Shown one piece after another: positions 60,769 through 64,000 of a stretch of DNA of 64,000 nucleotides. The translations under genes were made by a program, and so were the position numbers. The DNA is from Zoogloea sp. (GTDB taxonomy: Bacteria > Pseudomonadota > Gammaproteobacteria > Burkholderiales > Rhodocyclaceae). The first letter of the stretch is position 1. Every line of letters starts with the position of its first letter. Under the pieces are notes generated by a model. It ran no database searches. It was given only the letters and a program-made list of their open reading frames with translations, and had not been told where the DNA came from. The DNA lies in contig NZ_JAOAUU010000058.1 in assembly GCF_030157465.1 (NCBI RefSeq), positions 186,001 through 250,000 on the forward strand, read 5' to 3'.

Positions 60769-61538
60769 CACGACGCCACCGGCGGCCGGTAGATAACGCG
60801 TTTGCCGGCCAGGCGGGGGGCCAGTTCGGCGGGCAGCGCCCGGTGGCTGATCCACAGCACGGCGCCAAAGCGTTCGGGCACCACGTCTTCCAGGCGCGTG
60901 AAGGGGTGGAGGTTGCCGGGCAGGGGGCCGCTGCGGCCGTTGGCGTGGCGTACCCACCAGTCCGGGCTGCCGGCCTCCTGCACGAGGGCGACGGGTTCGT
61001 CGTTCACCACCGCCGCGCTGGCCCGGACGATTTCGTCGTGACTGGCTTCGAAGGTCCAGCCCAGCTCCCGGCCGAGCAGATCCACGGCAAGGGTCTGACG
61101 GGCGTCGGAGGCGGTGGTCAGCACCGTGGTGGCCCCGAGTGCGGCGGCGAGGGTGCCGGCCAGCGCGTTGGCGCCGCCCAGGTGGCCGGAGAGCATCGGG
61201 ATGACGAAACGCCCGGCCTCGTCGATGACCACCACGCCCGGGTCGGATTCCTTTTTGCCGAGGTGCGGGGCAACCAGCCGCACCATCGCGCCCAGCGACA
61301 CGATGGCGACGATGCCGTCGAAGTTGGAGAACAGGATCGGAATCTGCTCGCCGGTCTTGCCGGCGTAGCAGGCGGCAACACCGGGAGCGGCGGCCTCGGC
61401 TTCCGCGGCAAATTTCTCGGGGGCGAACAGGCGGGCGCCAGGCAAGGCCGCGACAACGCGGCCGGCCAGCGCAATGCCGTGGCGGGTGATGGAGACGACG
61501 GCGATACGGTCGTGGGAGAAGGGCAGGTGCTGGGGCAT
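60768..61538 (-). CDS. cbiG: cobalamin biosynthesis protein CbiG (N-terminal and central region)
   Basis: 'IAVVSITRHGIALAGRVVAALPGARLF', 'DPGVVVIDEAGRFVIPMLSGHLGGANALA'. Confidence 0.88.
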   Translation of the reverse strand: MPQHLPFSHDRIAVVSITRHGIALAGRVVAALPGARLFAPEKFAAEAEAAAPGVAACYAGKTGEQIPILFSNFDGIVAIVSLGAMVRLVAPHLGKKESDPGVVVIDEAGRFVIPMLSGHLGGANALAGTLAAALGATTVLTTASDARQTLAVDLLGRELGWTFEASHDEIVRASAAVVNDEPVALVQEAGSPDWWVRHANGRSGPLPGNLHPFTRLEDVVPERFGAVLWISHRALPAELAPRLAGKRVIYRPPVAS

Positions 61539-61559
61539 CGTGATGTGTGCGGTTTCCGG

Positions 61560-62339
61560 TTAATTGGGGGCGACTGCAGGGCGTTTTCGGCAGCCGCGGC
61601 GCAGCTCGCCGCGCACCCGCCTGGGGTTCTGGACGAGCAGCAGCGAGAGGTAATTGACCTTCTCGCCGGCGAGGCTGGCTACGTCGGGCACCACGCGTTC
61701 GTCGGGCGAGCCGACTTTTTCGATGAAGCAACTGGTGGCAAGGAGACCGCGTTTCTCGAGTAGCGCGAGCACTTCGTCGAGCAGCGGTTTCACCTTGAGC
61801 AGCACGAGGGTGTCGAATTCGTCGAGGAGCCGGTCGATGACCGGCACGCCGTAGGCGGCGGGAATGACGGCGAAGGTTTCGTCCTCCTCGGCCAGCGTGA
61901 GGCCGGTGGCGGCCGCGGCGGCGGCGAAGGACGAAACGCCGGGGATCGTTTCCACCGCCACGTCCGGCGCCAGTTCGCGCACGACGCGGGCCAGGTGGCC
62001 GAAGGTGGAGAAGGTGGACGCGTCGCCCTCGACGAGGAAAACCAGATCGCGGCCTTCCTGCAGCAGCGCAACAGTGCGGGTGGCGGCGCGGGCCCAGGCT
62101 TTGGCGAGGGCCACCGGGTCGCGGGTCATCGGAAAGACCAGCGCCTCCGCGTCGTCCGGTACGGCCAGGCCGCCGCGTTCGACGATGCCCAGCGCGTAAG
62201 ACGAGTCCTCGGCCTTTTTGACCGGGTAGAGCCAGCGCGCGCCGGCGCCAAGCGCGGCCCAGGCGCGGCGGGTGATCAGCTCCGGATCGCCGGGGCCCAG
62301 GGAGGCGCCGATCAGGCGGCCGAGGGGTTTGTCACTCAT
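61560..62339 (-). CDS. cobI: precorrin-2 C20-methyltransferase
   Basis: 'GRLIGASLGPGDPELITRRAWAALGAGARWLYPVKKAEDSSYALGI', 'VFLVEGDASTFSTFGHLARVV', 'IPGVSSFAAAAAATGL'. Confidence 0.93.
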   Translation of the reverse strand: MSDKPLGRLIGASLGPGDPELITRRAWAALGAGARWLYPVKKAEDSSYALGIVERGGLAVPDDAEALVFPMTRDPVALAKAWARAATRTVALLQEGRDLVFLVEGDASTFSTFGHLARVVRELAPDVAVETIPGVSSFAAAAAATGLTLAEEDETFAVIPAAYGVPVIDRLLDEFDTLVLLKVKPLLDEVLALLEKRGLLATSCFIEKVGSPDERVVPDVASLAGEKVNYLSLLLVQNPRRVRGELRRGCRKRPAVAPN

Positions 62340-63610
62340 GAAATGTCCTTGTAGGCAGAAACAATCCACACCGGGTTGTGGGCGGCGAGACGGTGCATGT
62401 CGAGGATGGGCTGGCTGCGGGAGGCCTGCAGCTGGACCACATCCCAGACAGCGCCCGCCGCGCTGAGCGCCGTGGTGGCGGTGGCCAGGTTTTCGAGGGT
62501 GACGAAATTCATCACCAGCCGGCCGCCGGGGGCGAGACGGGCGAGGACGAGGTGGATCAGCCCGGCCAGCTCGCCTCCCGATCCGCCAATGAAAACGGCG
62601 TCGGGGTCGGGCCAGGCATCAAGCGTGTCCGGCGCCTTGCCTTCGACGAGGGTGTAGTTGCTGGCGCGCAGGCGGCGGGCGTTTTCGCGGGCGTTGGCGG
62701 CATCGCCGGCGTTTTTCTCGATGGCCCAGACATGGCCGTGGCGGGCCAGTCGGGCGGCTTCGAGGCCGACCGAGCCCGAACCCGCGCCGATGTCCCAGAC
62801 GCGGCTGTCGGGCCGCAGGCAGAGTTTGGCCAGCGACAGCGCGCGCGCCTCCTGCTTGGTGATGAGGCCTTTCTCCGGCGTGCGCTGAACGAAATCGGCG
62901 TCGTCGAAACCGAAGGTGGCGCGGGTGTCGGGCGGCGCGATGCGTTCGAGCACGACGATGTTCGGGTCGGGAAATCTCTGACTGGCAGCCTCGGCCAGGG
63001 GCAGATCGGCAAAGACGCGTTCATCCGGCAGGCCCAGGCAGGCGGCCACCGAGAGGCGGAAATCGTCGCCGTGGCCGGCCGCAATCAGCGCCCGGGCGAT
63101 GCGCTCGGGGCTGTTCTCCGGGCTGGTGAAGACGCCGATCAGCGGATGTTCGGCGGCGGCGCGCACGAGGCCGTACAGGCCGTGGTCGGGCGTGGCGCCC
63201 ACGTTCCATTCGCCGGCATCGCGGCTGTGCACCGAAACGATTTTCGCCGTCTGCCAGGTTTTTTTGAGGCGGGCGAAGGCCAGTTGCAGCGTCGATACGG
63301 CGGGCAGCACTTCGATGGCATCGGCGCCGAGCCTGCCGATCAGAAAGCCGGCGATGCCGTGGCACAGCGGATCGCCGGTGGCGAGCACGGCAACGCTGCG
63401 GCCGGCCTCAAGCGCGGTGCGAATCCACTCGGGAACGCGGCCGAGCTGGCCGTCCATGGCCTGCTTTTTCTGTGGGCCGGCGGCAATCAGGTCCAGCGTG
63501 CGTTGGGCGCCGATTAACAGGTCGGCGGCGGCGAGGCGGGCCTGGGCGCGGGCGGAGAGGCCGGACAAGCCGTCGTCGAGGATGCCGATGAGGGCGCAGG
63601 GTTCAGACAA
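62336..63610 (-). CDS. cobL: bifunctional precorrin-6Y methyltransferase/decarboxylase (CbiE-CbiT fusion, CobL)
   Basis: CbiE-like N-term, CbiT-like 'LCLRPDSRVWDIGAGSGSVGLEAARLARHGHVWAIEKN', 'AVFIGGSGGELAGLI'; TTG start at 63610 inferred. Confidence 0.9.
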   Translation of the reverse strand: MSEPCALIGILDDGLSGLSARAQARLAAADLLIGAQRTLDLIAAGPQKKQAMDGQLGRVPEWIRTALEAGRSVAVLATGDPLCHGIAGFLIGRLGADAIEVLPAVSTLQLAFARLKKTWQTAKIVSVHSRDAGEWNVGATPDHGLYGLVRAAAEHPLIGVFTSPENSPERIARALIAAGHGDDFRLSVAACLGLPDERVFADLPLAEAASQRFPDPNIVVLERIAPPDTRATFGFDDADFVQRTPEKGLITKQEARALSLAKLCLRPDSRVWDIGAGSGSVGLEAARLARHGHVWAIEKNAGDAANARENARRLRASNYTLVEGKAPDTLDAWPDPDAVFIGGSGGELAGLIHLVLARLAPGGRLVMNFVTLENLATATTALSAAGAVWDVVQLQASRSQPILDMHRLAAHNPVWIVSAYKDIS

Positions 63611-64000
63611 GATCGTGTTCCTCCACGGTAACGATGGGCACGCCTTCAAAGTTGCAGGCGAGCACGGTGAGGCGATGGGGGCCGGGGTAGCGCTGGCGCA
63701 GGCTGCGGATGGCACGTTCGGCCAGCGCCCGGTGGAAGGCCACCGCCAGATCGAGTTCGGCCAGGCGTTCGGCAGCGAAGCGGGCGGTTTCGGCGGCGCG
63801 GATTTCGTCCACCAGATCGGGCGGCGCGCCGACTTCGGCCGCCGCCGAGGCGATCAGCTCGCGGTCCACTTCTTCGCGCCAGGCGTGGGTGACCGACAGG
63901 CCCTGGGCGATCTTGGTGAGCTTGCCGACCATGGCGCCGACGATGATGTGGCGCATGTGCTGCTTCACCGCGGTCTGGAAGGCGGCCTTCACAAAGTCAC
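63603..64000 (-). CDS. cbiD: cobalt-precorrin-5B C1-methyltransferase, partial (runs off window end)
   Basis: 'KAAFQTAVKQHMRHIIVGAMVGKLTKIAQGLSVTHAWREEVDRELIASAAAEVGA'. Confidence 0.85.
   Translation of the reverse strand, partial: DFVKAAFQTAVKQHMRHIIVGAMVGKLTKIAQGLSVTHAWREEVDRELIASAAAEVGAPPDLVDEIRAAETARFAAERLAELDLAVAFHRALAERAIRSLRQRYPGPHRLTVLACNFEGVPIVTVEEHDLV

Overview
High-GC, chromosome-like 64 kb window, probably from a denitrifying betaproteobacterium of the Rhodocyclales type (taxonomy inferred from gene content only). I see no rRNA, tRNA, CRISPR array, prophage or IS transposase. Housekeeping genes include murB, queF, polA, sppA, dapF, rlmI, ruvB, ruvA, panE and a class A PBP. Recognisable modules are: (i) an AcrAB-OprM-type RND operon with a divergent TetR regulator; (ii) a minus-strand transglutaminase / circularly permuted ATP-grasp-alpha-E / transglutaminase-DUF2126 cluster; (iii) a cytochrome cd1 nitrite reductase and heme d1 cluster (nirE-like SUMT divergent from nirS-nirM-nirC-nirF-nirDL-nirG-nirH) with no nirJ visible; (iv) a minus-strand cobalamin cluster (ferredoxin-cobJ-cobE-cbiG-cobI-cobL-cbiD, running off the end). 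Main leads: a strong sigma-54 (-24/-12) match and an NtrC-like palindrome upstream of the little-characterised amidoligase/transglutaminase cluster; a two-gene PD-(D/E)XK nuclease cassette lying between ruvA and ruvB; a ~120 bp imperfect palindromic intergenic element; an O-antigen-ligase-like protein with an apparent inserted extracytoplasmic domain; and several FNR/DNR-like, AcrR-like and hairpin elements. All calls are by eye; no searches were run.
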